Source of the DNA: Lachnoclostridium sp. An169
Lineage (GTDB): Bacteria; Bacillota; Clostridia; Lachnospirales; Lachnospiraceae
Assembly: GCF_002160525.1 (NCBI RefSeq)
Contig: NZ_NFKT01000001.1
Location: forward strand, 248,001 to 312,000
Length of the DNA stretch: 64,000 bases
Reading direction: 5' to 3'
Below, in pieces: positions 8,202-15,774 of this stretch (position 1 is the stretch's first letter; each line of letters begins with the position of its first letter). The position numbers were made by a program, and so were the translations under genes. Below the pieces are notes generated by a model. It did not search any database. It worked only from the letters and a program-made list of their open reading frames with translations, and was not told where the DNA came from.

Positions 8202-8222
8202 CCTTACTTTTACCTTACTTTT
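8202..8222. promoter_or_regulatory. Tandem direct repeat, probable response-regulator operator
   Basis: CCTTACTTTT occurs at 8202-8211 and again at 8213-8222, an 11-bp period, which is one helical turn. OmpR-family regulators bind such direct repeats. It lies 63 bases before the ATPase gene on the minus strand (read as AAAAGTAAGG twice) and 60 bases before the divergent response regulator gene, so it could control both. A TATAAT box for the regulator gene lies at 8257-8262. Confidence 0.5.
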
Positions 8223-8281
8223 TCGGGATACCCACCGCAGAAGGGGCTCTCTGTGCTATAATCATTTCAGGAGGTGACGCT

Positions 8282-8983
8282 ATGGATAACTCTTTTCTGC
8301 ATCGAAAAAAACTCCTGCTTGTAGATGACGAGCCGGATTTGCTGAAAATGGTATCAGATATTTTGAAAGATGCCGGTTTTGAAGCTGTTCTTACGGCCGC
8401 ATCCGTGAAAGAAACTGTCATGGTGGCAAAACGGGAAAAACCTGATTTGATGATATTGGATGTCATGCTGCCGGATGGAGACGGGTTTTCCCTGATGGAG
8501 CAGCTCCGCATATTTACCGATGTGCCGGTAATCTTTTTGACAGCAAAAGACGAAGCCGCAGACAGGCTGGCAGGTCTTGGCCTTGGTGCGGATGATTACA
8601 TTGCAAAGCCCTTTATGCCACAGGAACTGTTGCTGCGTGTTTATGCAGTCTTGCGCCGCACTTATAAAGAGGACAGCCCGTTGGTTGTCCTGGATGGATG
8701 TACTATTGATTTTAGCCGGGCGGAGGTCAACAAAGGCGGCGAGGTTATCTCTCTGACCGCAAAAGAGTATACTCTGCTTGAAACACTGGCACGAAATGAA
8801 GGCAGGATCGTCACGGTTGACGCTCTTTGTGAAGCATTATGGGGTGACAATCCTTTCGGCTATGAAAACAGTCTGAATGCTCATGTGCGGCGTGTTCGGG
8901 AAAAAATTGAAACCGATCCGTCAAAGCCCGTTTCTTTGATTACGATCAAGGGGCTGGGCTATAAACTGATTACAAGGAAGTGA
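8282..8983 (+). CDS. OmpR-family response regulator of the LanFEG-like module
   Basis: A 233-residue two-domain regulator. The receiver has the acidic pair DDEPD (about 17), the phosphoacceptor Asp in LMILDVMLPDG (about 60), the switch Thr in FLTAKD and Lys in IAKPF. The C-terminal winged helix (about 135-230) carries LTAKEYTLLETLARNEGRIVT and ENSLNAHVRRVREKI. A strong CAGGAGGTGACGCT leader precedes the ATG. It lies four bases before the kinase gene and is divergent from the transporter operon it is likely to activate. Similar in layout to CprR, NisR or SpaR. Confidence 0.9.
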   Translation: MDNSFLHRKKLLLVDDEPDLLKMVSDILKDAGFEAVLTAASVKETVMVAKREKPDLMILDVMLPDGDGFSLMEQLRIFTDVPVIFLTAKDEAADRLAGLGLGADDYIAKPFMPQELLLRVYAVLRRTYKEDSPLVVLDGCTIDFSRAEVNKGGEVISLTAKEYTLLETLARNEGRIVTVDALCEALWGDNPFGYENSLNAHVRRVREKIETDPSKPVSLITIKGLGYKLITRK

Positions 8984-8987
8984 CGCC

Positions 8988-10394
8988 ATGAAATCTTTTG
9001 GAACCTATATTTCAAAGCATTTGGCGTCTTTCGCTGTGTTTCTCCTGATAGTGGTGATTGTCAATATCATTCTGTTTGGTTTGACCTTTTATCACACAGT
9101 TTCAGAAGATTATGGTGAATCGTCCCCACGTGCTATGCTTGAGATGATCTCCGATGGTGCAACTGCAGAGGGCCTGACGGATGATGCGGTCCGGAAACTG
9201 CGCCAGTACAATATCTGGGCCATGTATCTGACGCCAAATGGAAAATGTTTTTGGACGCTCGATGTGCCAGAAGAAGTACCGCAAAATTATAATGTTCAGG
9301 ATGTAGCGTCATTTTCAAAAGGCTATCTGGAAGATTATCCTGTTTTTGTCTGGAATACGGATGAGGGATTGTTAGTTTTAGGGTATCCAAAGAATAGCTA
9401 CATGAAGCTCACCAGCAACTACTATTCCGTTAAAGCAATTCAAAAAATCCCTCTCTATGTTACGGGGATGTTAGGCATGGATGTGTTATGCCTCTTTTTG
9501 GCCTATTACTTTTCAAAACGCAGGATCATCCAGAATACAGAGCCGATTGTAGAAGCCATTGAAACATTGGCAGATGGTAAACCCGCTTCGCTCCATATTG
9601 ACGGAGAGCTATCCGAAATTGCAGGCAGTGTAAATAAAGCATCTCAAATAATAAGCAGGCAGAACGAAGCACGAGCCAACTGGATCAGCGGCGTCTCCCA
9701 CGATATCCGTACACCGCTTTCTATGATTATGGGATATGCCGGTCGGATTGCTGCAGATGAAGCAGCCAGTGATGCGGTCAGGGAACAGGCTGAAATCGTG
9801 CGAAGGCAAAGCGTCAAAATTAAAGAACTCGTTCAGGATTTGAATCTGGTGTCCCAACTGGAATATGAAATGCAGCCGCTTCACAAGGAGCAGATACGCC
9901 TGTCCAAACTCATTCGTTCCTGTGCAGCCGAATTGCTCAACTCAGGGATTTCTGATGACTATACGATTGAAATTGATATTGCACCAGAAGCAGAAAATGC
10001 CATGTTGGAATGCGATGCACGCCTGATTTCGCGGGCTATCAATAACCTCGTACAGAACAGTATCAAACATAATCCACAAGGCTGCAGGATCCGGCTTTCC
10101 CTTAAAAATACCGGAAAGACGCTTATTTTAACTGTTGCTGATAATGGGGTGGGGCTTACCCCTGAAAAGTTACAGGAATTAGAGGAAAAGCCGCACTATA
10201 TGGAAAGCACCGATGAACGACTTGATCTGAGGCATGGACTGGGGCTTCTGCTTGTGCGCCAGATTGTCGAAGCACATGGAGGTTCTGTCAGGATAGACAG
10301 TATTTCAAATCAGGGATATCAGGCGAACCTGTCCTTTCAGACAAGTTCGACAGATACCGTATCATCCGCTTGGCTGCCCCGCACGCCGACATAG
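8988..10394 (+). CDS. Sensor histidine kinase of the LanFEG-like module
   Basis: A 468-residue membrane kinase. Two hydrophobic helices (about 13-35 and 155-175) enclose an extracellular sensor of about 115 residues. The H-box is SGVSHDIRTPLSMIMGYAG (His about 238). The ATPase domain has NNLVQNSIKHNP, DNGVGLTPEKL and HGLGLLLVRQI. The extracellular domain is of NisK/SpaK/CprK size, consistent with direct peptide sensing. The last 20 residues (SSTDTVSSAWLPRTPT) do not look like a conserved kinase end, and an orphan coding-like fragment follows, so the 3' end may be a recombination junction. Confidence 0.88.
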   Translation: MKSFGTYISKHLASFAVFLLIVVIVNIILFGLTFYHTVSEDYGESSPRAMLEMISDGATAEGLTDDAVRKLRQYNIWAMYLTPNGKCFWTLDVPEEVPQNYNVQDVASFSKGYLEDYPVFVWNTDEGLLVLGYPKNSYMKLTSNYYSVKAIQKIPLYVTGMLGMDVLCLFLAYYFSKRRIIQNTEPIVEAIETLADGKPASLHIDGELSEIAGSVNKASQIISRQNEARANWISGVSHDIRTPLSMIMGYAGRIAADEAASDAVREQAEIVRRQSVKIKELVQDLNLVSQLEYEMQPLHKEQIRLSKLIRSCAAELLNSGISDDYTIEIDIAPEAENAMLECDARLISRAINNLVQNSIKHNPQGCRIRLSLKNTGKTLILTVADNGVGLTPEKLQELEEKPHYMESTDERLDLRHGLGLLLVRQIVEAHGGSVRIDSISNQGYQANLSFQTSSTDTVSSAWLPRTPT

Positions 10395-10488
10395 GTGCTT
10401 GCGCCATTCACTACTACCGAACTGGAGTATGCGCTCCAAATCTCCTATTATAATCGATACCAGTATGAAAGGAAAGTTAATCTGCATA
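10395..10488 (+). other. Coding-like orphan fragment after the kinase
   Basis: Between two convergent kinase genes, the frame from 10395 reads VLAPFTTTEL and then YALQISYYNRYQYERKV, with good codon usage but no start codon and no full gene. It looks like the tail of a lost gene left at a rearrangement junction. The parent family is not recognised. Confidence 0.3.
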
Positions 10489-11517
10489 TCAGTCCTTTTT
10501 CAGAAAAATGGAAAATGTGCTTCCGCCTCTGCCGGATGAAACCTTGATATATCCATGCTGTTTGCTGATGATATTGCGGGTCAGATAAAGTCCGAGCCCA
10601 ACTCCGTCAACGCCGGCGGAGTATCTTCCCCTGTAAAACCGTCCGAAGATCTTTGCCTGCTCCGCCTCGGGAATTCCCACACCATTGTCAGTAATATCAA
10701 GCCGCAGATAGGAGGGATATTCGCTGATCTGCAGACGGATCATGCCGCCGTCCGGCGTGTATTTTACCGCATTGTCGAGGACATTGACCACCGCCTCTGC
10801 GGTCCAGTTGAAATCGAGCTGGGCCTCAAAGATCCGGTCGCAGTCAAAGGTAATGGTGATGTTTTTATCCCGGGCTTTTGAATACACGGACCTGACCGCC
10901 TGCAGGACAATATCGTTCAAGCGGTTTCTTTCCGGCTTCAGGCGGATAATGCCGCTCTCCAGGCGGGACATTTTGATCAGGCTGTTGGTCAGGAAGGTCA
11001 GTTTTTCAAGAGATGCCTGTAAGGTGGCGGTATATTCGGTGCGTTCTTCCGGCGAGATACCTTCCTCACAGAGCAGCTGTGCGAAGGTATTCGCGGCAGC
11101 CACGGGAGTTTTGATCTGATGGGAAATGTCGGAAATCATAGTCTTGATCTGTTCCTTTTCCCGGGAGAGCATCCGGTTCTGCGCCAGCAGAATGGTGCGA
11201 AGTTTCAAAAGCTGGTGCTGCAGGCGGGAGGTCAGAGTGTCCTCTGTTTCCGGAAAAATGTGCAGCTCCTCCTCCCCGGAGAGGGATTCGATCAGCAGGG
11301 TGAGCTGTTCCAGAAGGTCATCCATATAGCGCCGGTGCAGGTAGTCCAGCAGAAAAAGAGAACCGCACAGAAGCGCCAGGCAGATCAGGATCAGGATGCC
11401 ACGGAAGCTGGCATCCTTCGCACTGTCCGGCGGGAAAAGGACAACGGCAGCAGCGGCAAGGGTCAGCAGGAGCCCCGTTATTAAGATTATTTTGCGGTAA
11501 AAAATAAATTGTTTCAT
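10489..11517 (-). CDS. Sensor histidine kinase of the second peptide-response module
   Basis: A 342-residue kinase with two closely spaced N-terminal helices (about 8-28 and 38-58) and almost no extracellular loop, the intramembrane-sensing architecture of BceS-type kinases that take their signal from a partner ABC transporter. The H-box is ISDISHQIKTPVAAANTFAQLL (His about 134). The ATPase domain shows NVLDNAVKYTPDGG, DNGVGIPEAEQ and GVGLGLYLTRNIISKQHG. It is the last gene of the operon ATPase, FtsX permease, response regulator, kinase. It begins 82 bases after the regulator stop, a looser spacing than the rest of the operon. Confidence 0.88.
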   Translation of the reverse strand: MKQFIFYRKIILITGLLLTLAAAAVVLFPPDSAKDASFRGILILICLALLCGSLFLLDYLHRRYMDDLLEQLTLLIESLSGEEELHIFPETEDTLTSRLQHQLLKLRTILLAQNRMLSREKEQIKTMISDISHQIKTPVAAANTFAQLLCEEGISPEERTEYTATLQASLEKLTFLTNSLIKMSRLESGIIRLKPERNRLNDIVLQAVRSVYSKARDKNITITFDCDRIFEAQLDFNWTAEAVVNVLDNAVKYTPDGGMIRLQISEYPSYLRLDITDNGVGIPEAEQAKIFGRFYRGRYSAGVDGVGLGLYLTRNIISKQHGYIKVSSGRGGSTFSIFLKKD

Positions 11518-11598
11518 ATCTGTTCTCCCAATCTGTTTTTGCAGAATCTATTTCCCCAAATCGCTTTTCCTCAAATCGGTCCTCTGAAAAATGCGGCT

Positions 11599-12285
11599 CT
11601 ACTCTCCGAATGTATAGCCCATGCCAAATACAGTGATGATATATTCCTGCCGGTCATCGTTTAATTTCTGGCGCAGGCGCTTGATGTTTACGCGAACGGT
11701 GTTGTCGTCCACAAAATTTCCGTCCTTGTCCCACAGGTTTTCCAGAATCATGCCGCGGGTCACAACCCTGCCCCGGTTCTCCACCAGGCAGTTCAGCAGC
11801 CTGTATTCGGTAGAAGTAAGATGGACTTCCTTCCCTTTCATCAGGACGAGGCATTTATCGGGATCCACCTCCAGGTCCTTATACCGGATCCGTGTGCTGT
11901 CGCTGCCGCTGATTGTCCGTTTCAGGACGGCCTGCACCTTTTTACGCAGAACTTCAAGAGGAAAGGGCTTGGAAATATAATCGTCGCATCCTGCCGAATA
12001 ACCGTCCAGCATCTCTTCCTCGGTGTCACTGGCGGTTAAAAACAGGACAGGGGTATCGGAATCCTCCCGGATTTTCCGGCAGAAATCCAAGCCGCTTCCG
12101 TCGGGCAGGTTGATGTCGAGAAGAAACAGGTCGTATTTCTGGTTTTCATATCTCTGATTTTCATATTTCTGCAGTGCCTCCAGAAATCCACAGGCTGTGG
12201 TGACGGTATGCGCATCTTTTTCAAGGGCAATGGAAATTCCCCTGCTCAAAATCCGGTCATCTTCCAGTAAAAAAATATTTGCCAT
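11599..12285 (-). CDS. OmpR-family response regulator of the second peptide-response module
   Basis: A 228-residue regulator from the chosen start at 12285 (MANIFLLEDDRIL). The receiver carries EDD, the phosphoacceptor Asp in FLLDINLPDGSG (about 56), FLTASD and ISKPF. The winged-helix domain has LTSTEYRLLNCLVENRGRVVT and DDNTVRVNIKRLRQKL. GGAGAG lies 12 bases upstream of the start, slightly far; an in-frame ATG at 12330 is possible but would overlap the permease stop. An inserted repeat-like stretch, YENQRYENQKYD (about 42-53), extends the receiver before the phosphorylated Asp. Confidence 0.87.
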   Translation of the reverse strand: MANIFLLEDDRILSRGISIALEKDAHTVTTACGFLEALQKYENQRYENQKYDLFLLDINLPDGSGLDFCRKIREDSDTPVLFLTASDTEEEMLDGYSAGCDDYISKPFPLEVLRKKVQAVLKRTISGSDSTRIRYKDLEVDPDKCLVLMKGKEVHLTSTEYRLLNCLVENRGRVVTRGMILENLWDKDGNFVDDNTVRVNIKRLRQKLNDDRQEYIITVFGMGYTFGE

Positions 12286-12326
12286 AATATAGAGTAACTC
12301 TCCTTTCATCCGCTCCGCCATAAGAT

Positions 12327-14876
12327 TCAATTTTCAAAACTGTGCAGCCGCTCGATGACGGTTTCCCCGGACGCCGCCCGGTAGACGAGCGACGGGACGC
12401 TCAGGCATATCACGAAGATTGCCGCGATGAGGCATACGACAAGGGAAACCGGGTATTCAAACCGGGCATAGTCTGCAATATGCGGCACTGCATCAGCCAC
12501 AAGGAGGAGAAATGCATTTCCGAAAGTCAGGATCAGCAGAGTGGAGATGAGGGCATAGATTCCGCCTTCCCAGGTCACGATCTTCCGGATCTGCTTCTTT
12601 GTCGTGCCGATGCTTTCCATGACCGCAAATTCATATTTCCTTGCAATAACCCCGGTGAGCATCACATTGAAGAAATTGGCCAGACCGAGGACGATGAGGA
12701 GGAGAGCAGCGCCGTTACCCAGAAGATTCAGGGAGTAGAACATCTGGTCAAATTCCTCCAGTATGGAGACAGGGCTGATATACTCCCAGTCCGATGTGGT
12801 TAATGTGCGGTTAATATCCTTAAGCTTTCCGTCAATTTCCTCTAACTGACTATAATCTTCAACATCAATACCGATGTTATAGGTGATGGCTGTCCGGGTC
12901 AGTCTTTCCATGCCCGCCTCGCTGACACAGAGTACCTGGGGCACAATCTCAATATTCATTCTTCTCCCCACGTCCGCCCTCGGATCGTAATCATCAAATG
13001 TAAATGCGCCTCCGATAAGAAAATCGGCTGTCCTGCCGTCTGCGCTGTCGGCTGTCAGGGTCAGTGTTTTGCCGACCAGTGCGGCATTCGGGGCATTGTG
13101 TTCCGTGTCTTTCCCCGCAATCGCCAGGTCGCCGCGCAGGAAAGCTTCCATATCAATGGGCTGGCTGTGAGTATTATTATATTTCTCGATGACACTTTCG
13201 TCCAGCGTTGTTACATAGCAGCCGTAATTCCCGGTTTCCGCATAGGATTTCAGCTGGTTTACCATCGTTTCATAGGATTCGCCATGTGACAGATAGGAAC
13301 TGTCCTCATATGCAATATGCATAAAGTCATTTAATACATCTTCGTCAAACGCAATCTCTGACCAGACGGCCTTCTGTAACGTGATTTCTTTGATCCCGTC
13401 AATCTGTGAGATCTGTTCTACAAACTGTTCGTCGAACTGCGGGATTTCCTTTGTGTCCTGCTCATATTGTGTGAACTGTGTATCAATATACTGAAAATCA
13501 TAGTCCGTGTATGTGCGGACATAATTTTCTCCTTTTATGCTTCCGACCACTCCGTTTACACCCAGAATCACGGTTATCCCCATAAACAGGGAGAGGAATA
13601 CAAGAACTGCCCGTTTCCTGTCGCGGAAAACATTGTGGAATGCCATTACATACAGCTTTCCTCCGTTGGTGGAATTTCGGCTCTTCCTTTTCAGGGAGGC
13701 GAAATTGTGATATCTCAGGGCTTCTACCGGTGAAACCTTCGCCGCCTTTTTTGCTGGAGCATTGCATGCGATCCAGACCGTTACGGCGGAAAAGACAACG
13801 GAGAGGATATAGATGGACGGGTGGAAAAACACTTCGGCGTCCATGACGGATTTTCCGCTTTCGAATCCCTGCTGCAGAAACAGTGGGACAATTCCGAAGG
13901 ATACAGCCGTTGCCAGTGCAATGCCGGCCGGAATTCCGATACATGCGAAGCGGAGAGCCTGCCTTTTGACAAGAGATCTGATCTGTCTCTGGGTTGTGCC
14001 AATGGTTTTCATAAGGCCGTAAAAACGGGTGTCCTTTGAAATCGAGATATACAGTACATTATAAATCAGCAGATAACCGCTGCCGATAATGAACAGTACC
14101 AGGAAAATGACAGTGGCGATTACAGAACCATTGGAGGAACTCATGGAAACCGTCCCCTGGAAAGACTGGCCTTCATTCAGCGGCACATCTTCCTGGATCC
14201 GCCAGAAATCATCCGGCATTTTGTTTAAGGAAAGGGAGAGAACACCGTCTTCCTGCATGGTATATCCGGCATTCCGGCAATAGTCCTCAGAGACAAAGCC
14301 CATTCCCGAGCCGGTATAGGAATGAAACCATCCGCTTAATGCAAAAGTTCTTTCCTGACTGCCGTTCTTATCGTAATAGGAGAGAGGAATTTCCATATTG
14401 ATCGCCGGATCGCTGATGCCGAGCTGTTCCAGAGCGTCTTCGGACAGCATGATCTCATTTTCGGAGGCGGGGAAGGAGCCGTTAACATTGCTGACTGCTC
14501 TTAGAAAATGGTCTTCCCACTCCGTTGTATCATAATACATAAGTGCAATGGCAAGCTTACGCCCCTCGTCATTCTCTTCTGCGACCGAGCCCACCATATA
14601 CTGTGTGCCGATGGTTTTCACATAGTCCAGAGAGCGAATCTGCTTTTCCTGTTCAGACGTCGGCAGTGCCAGGGAAATATCGGCGCCTGTGCCTGCGGTC
14701 CGCACTTGCATAAGCTCCATGTTTTCCATATAATTAATGCCAAGGCTGAATACCGTGGTAATCATGAATGTGGTGAGAATGATTGCGAATACCGCGAAAA
14801 TATTGCGGGTGCGGTTTGCCTTCATCATTCCTTTTTCCACACGGTGCATTGCTTTTCTGTTGCGGTTAGCGTGCAA
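12327..14876 (-). CDS. FtsX-family ABC permease with large extracellular domains
   Basis: An 849-residue permease. One N-terminal helix (about 27-50) is followed by an extracellular domain of about 200 residues, then three helices in the first FtsX unit (about 255-385). A second copy of the layout follows: a helix near 430, an extracellular domain of about 280 residues and three C-terminal helices. I chose the TTG at 14876 because GGGAGG sits 8 bases upstream. The start lies 10 bases inside the end of the ATPase gene, so translation is coupled. With the ATPase it resembles MacB/BceAB-type peptide-antibiotic transporters that also act as sensors. An alternative ATG lies nine codons further on. 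Confidence 0.82.
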   Translation of the reverse strand: MHANRNRKAMHRVEKGMMKANRTRNIFAVFAIILTTFMITTVFSLGINYMENMELMQVRTAGTGADISLALPTSEQEKQIRSLDYVKTIGTQYMVGSVAEENDEGRKLAIALMYYDTTEWEDHFLRAVSNVNGSFPASENEIMLSEDALEQLGISDPAINMEIPLSYYDKNGSQERTFALSGWFHSYTGSGMGFVSEDYCRNAGYTMQEDGVLSLSLNKMPDDFWRIQEDVPLNEGQSFQGTVSMSSSNGSVIATVIFLVLFIIGSGYLLIYNVLYISISKDTRFYGLMKTIGTTQRQIRSLVKRQALRFACIGIPAGIALATAVSFGIVPLFLQQGFESGKSVMDAEVFFHPSIYILSVVFSAVTVWIACNAPAKKAAKVSPVEALRYHNFASLKRKSRNSTNGGKLYVMAFHNVFRDRKRAVLVFLSLFMGITVILGVNGVVGSIKGENYVRTYTDYDFQYIDTQFTQYEQDTKEIPQFDEQFVEQISQIDGIKEITLQKAVWSEIAFDEDVLNDFMHIAYEDSSYLSHGESYETMVNQLKSYAETGNYGCYVTTLDESVIEKYNNTHSQPIDMEAFLRGDLAIAGKDTEHNAPNAALVGKTLTLTADSADGRTADFLIGGAFTFDDYDPRADVGRRMNIEIVPQVLCVSEAGMERLTRTAITYNIGIDVEDYSQLEEIDGKLKDINRTLTTSDWEYISPVSILEEFDQMFYSLNLLGNGAALLLIVLGLANFFNVMLTGVIARKYEFAVMESIGTTKKQIRKIVTWEGGIYALISTLLILTFGNAFLLLVADAVPHIADYARFEYPVSLVVCLIAAIFVICLSVPSLVYRAASGETVIERLHSFEN

Positions 14877-15552
14877 AATGCTCACCTCCCGAAACGACTT
14901 TTCCGTCTTCAATACGGATGATACGGTCCGCCATCTGTGCGATCTCCTCATTGTGGGTAATCATAACAGTAGTCTGGTGAAACTGCCTGCTGACAGACTG
15001 CATCAGCAGAATTACATCCATGCCTGTTTTTGAATCCAGGTTTCCCGTGGGCTCGTCGGCAAGGATAATGGCGGGCTTTGTGGCGAGAGCGCGGGCGATT
15101 GCGACTCTCTGCTGCTGACCGCCGGAGAGTGTGTCGGGCATGTTCCTGAGTTTCTTTTCCAGTCCGAGGATGTGGATGATCTTCCGGACAAACTCCGTAT
15201 CCGCCCGTCCGCCGTCGATTTCGATCGGATAGACAATATTTTCATAAACATTGAGGACGGGAAGCAGATTGTAATTCTGGAAGACAAAGCCGATATTCCT
15301 GCGGCGGAAAACAGTTAATTCCTCGTCTTTTATTTTCAGAAGTTCTTTCCCGCGGATGATCACACTTCCTGAAGTGGGGCGGTCAAGACCGCCGATCATA
15401 TTGAGGAGTGTGGATTTGCCGCTTCCGGATGTGCCGACAACAGCGACAAACTCTCCCTCATCTACCGAGACTGATACGCCATCCAGAGCGCGGACTTCAT
15501 TCTCGCCGCTTCCGTAGATTTTTCGCAAATCTTTTGCTTCAAGTATTGCCAT
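14866..15552 (-). CDS. ABC transporter ATPase (MacB/LolD/BceA-like)
   Basis: A 228-residue ATPase of the LolD/BceA family. Walker A is [12 protein letters not shown] (about 38), the signature is [15 protein letters not shown] (about 143), and Walker B is [17 protein letters not shown] (about 162) with MITHN. The start at 15552 follows GGAGG by 8 bases. It is the first gene of an operon with the FtsX permease, response regulator and kinase. A tandem TGTAAGA repeat upstream with an 11-bp period is a candidate operator, similar to that of the LanFEG-like locus. Confidence 0.9.
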   Translation of the reverse strand: MAILEAKDLRKIYGSGENEVRALDGVSVSVDEGEFVAVVGTSGSGKSTLLNMIGGLDRPTSGSVIIRGKELLKIKDEELTVFRRRNIGFVFQNYNLLPVLNVYENIVYPIEIDGGRADTEFVRKIIHILGLEKKLRNMPDTLSGGQQQRVAIARALATKPAIILADEPTGNLDSKTGMDVILLMQSVSRQFHQTTVMITHNEEIAQMADRIIRIEDGKVVSGGEHFAR

Positions 15553-15600
15553 AGCCAAAACCTCCATATTTGTTTTATGACTTTCAGTATAGCGGCAGCG

Positions 15601-15618
15601 TCTTACAATCTTCTTACA
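15601..15618. promoter_or_regulatory. Tandem TGTAAGA repeat, probable response-regulator operator
   Basis: TCTTACA occurs at 15601-15607 and 15612-15618, an 11-bp period (TGTAAGA on the gene strand). A TATACT box lies near 15588 on the minus strand, so the repeat occupies the -35 region of the ATPase operon, the usual position for an activating OmpR-type regulator. The core GTAAG is shared with the repeat at 8202-8222. Confidence 0.5.
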
Positions 15619-15774
15619 GTTTACCCGAAAACCGGGGAAATAGCGAGGAAAACAAGATTGTATACAAGTATGCAATAAATTTTTATTTCTACTTGCATCT
15701 GTTTTCAGATAATGTTAAGCTAAGAATGTATCAGTATAAATAATTAATAAGACCAAGGAGGGAAGTATAAGAAA

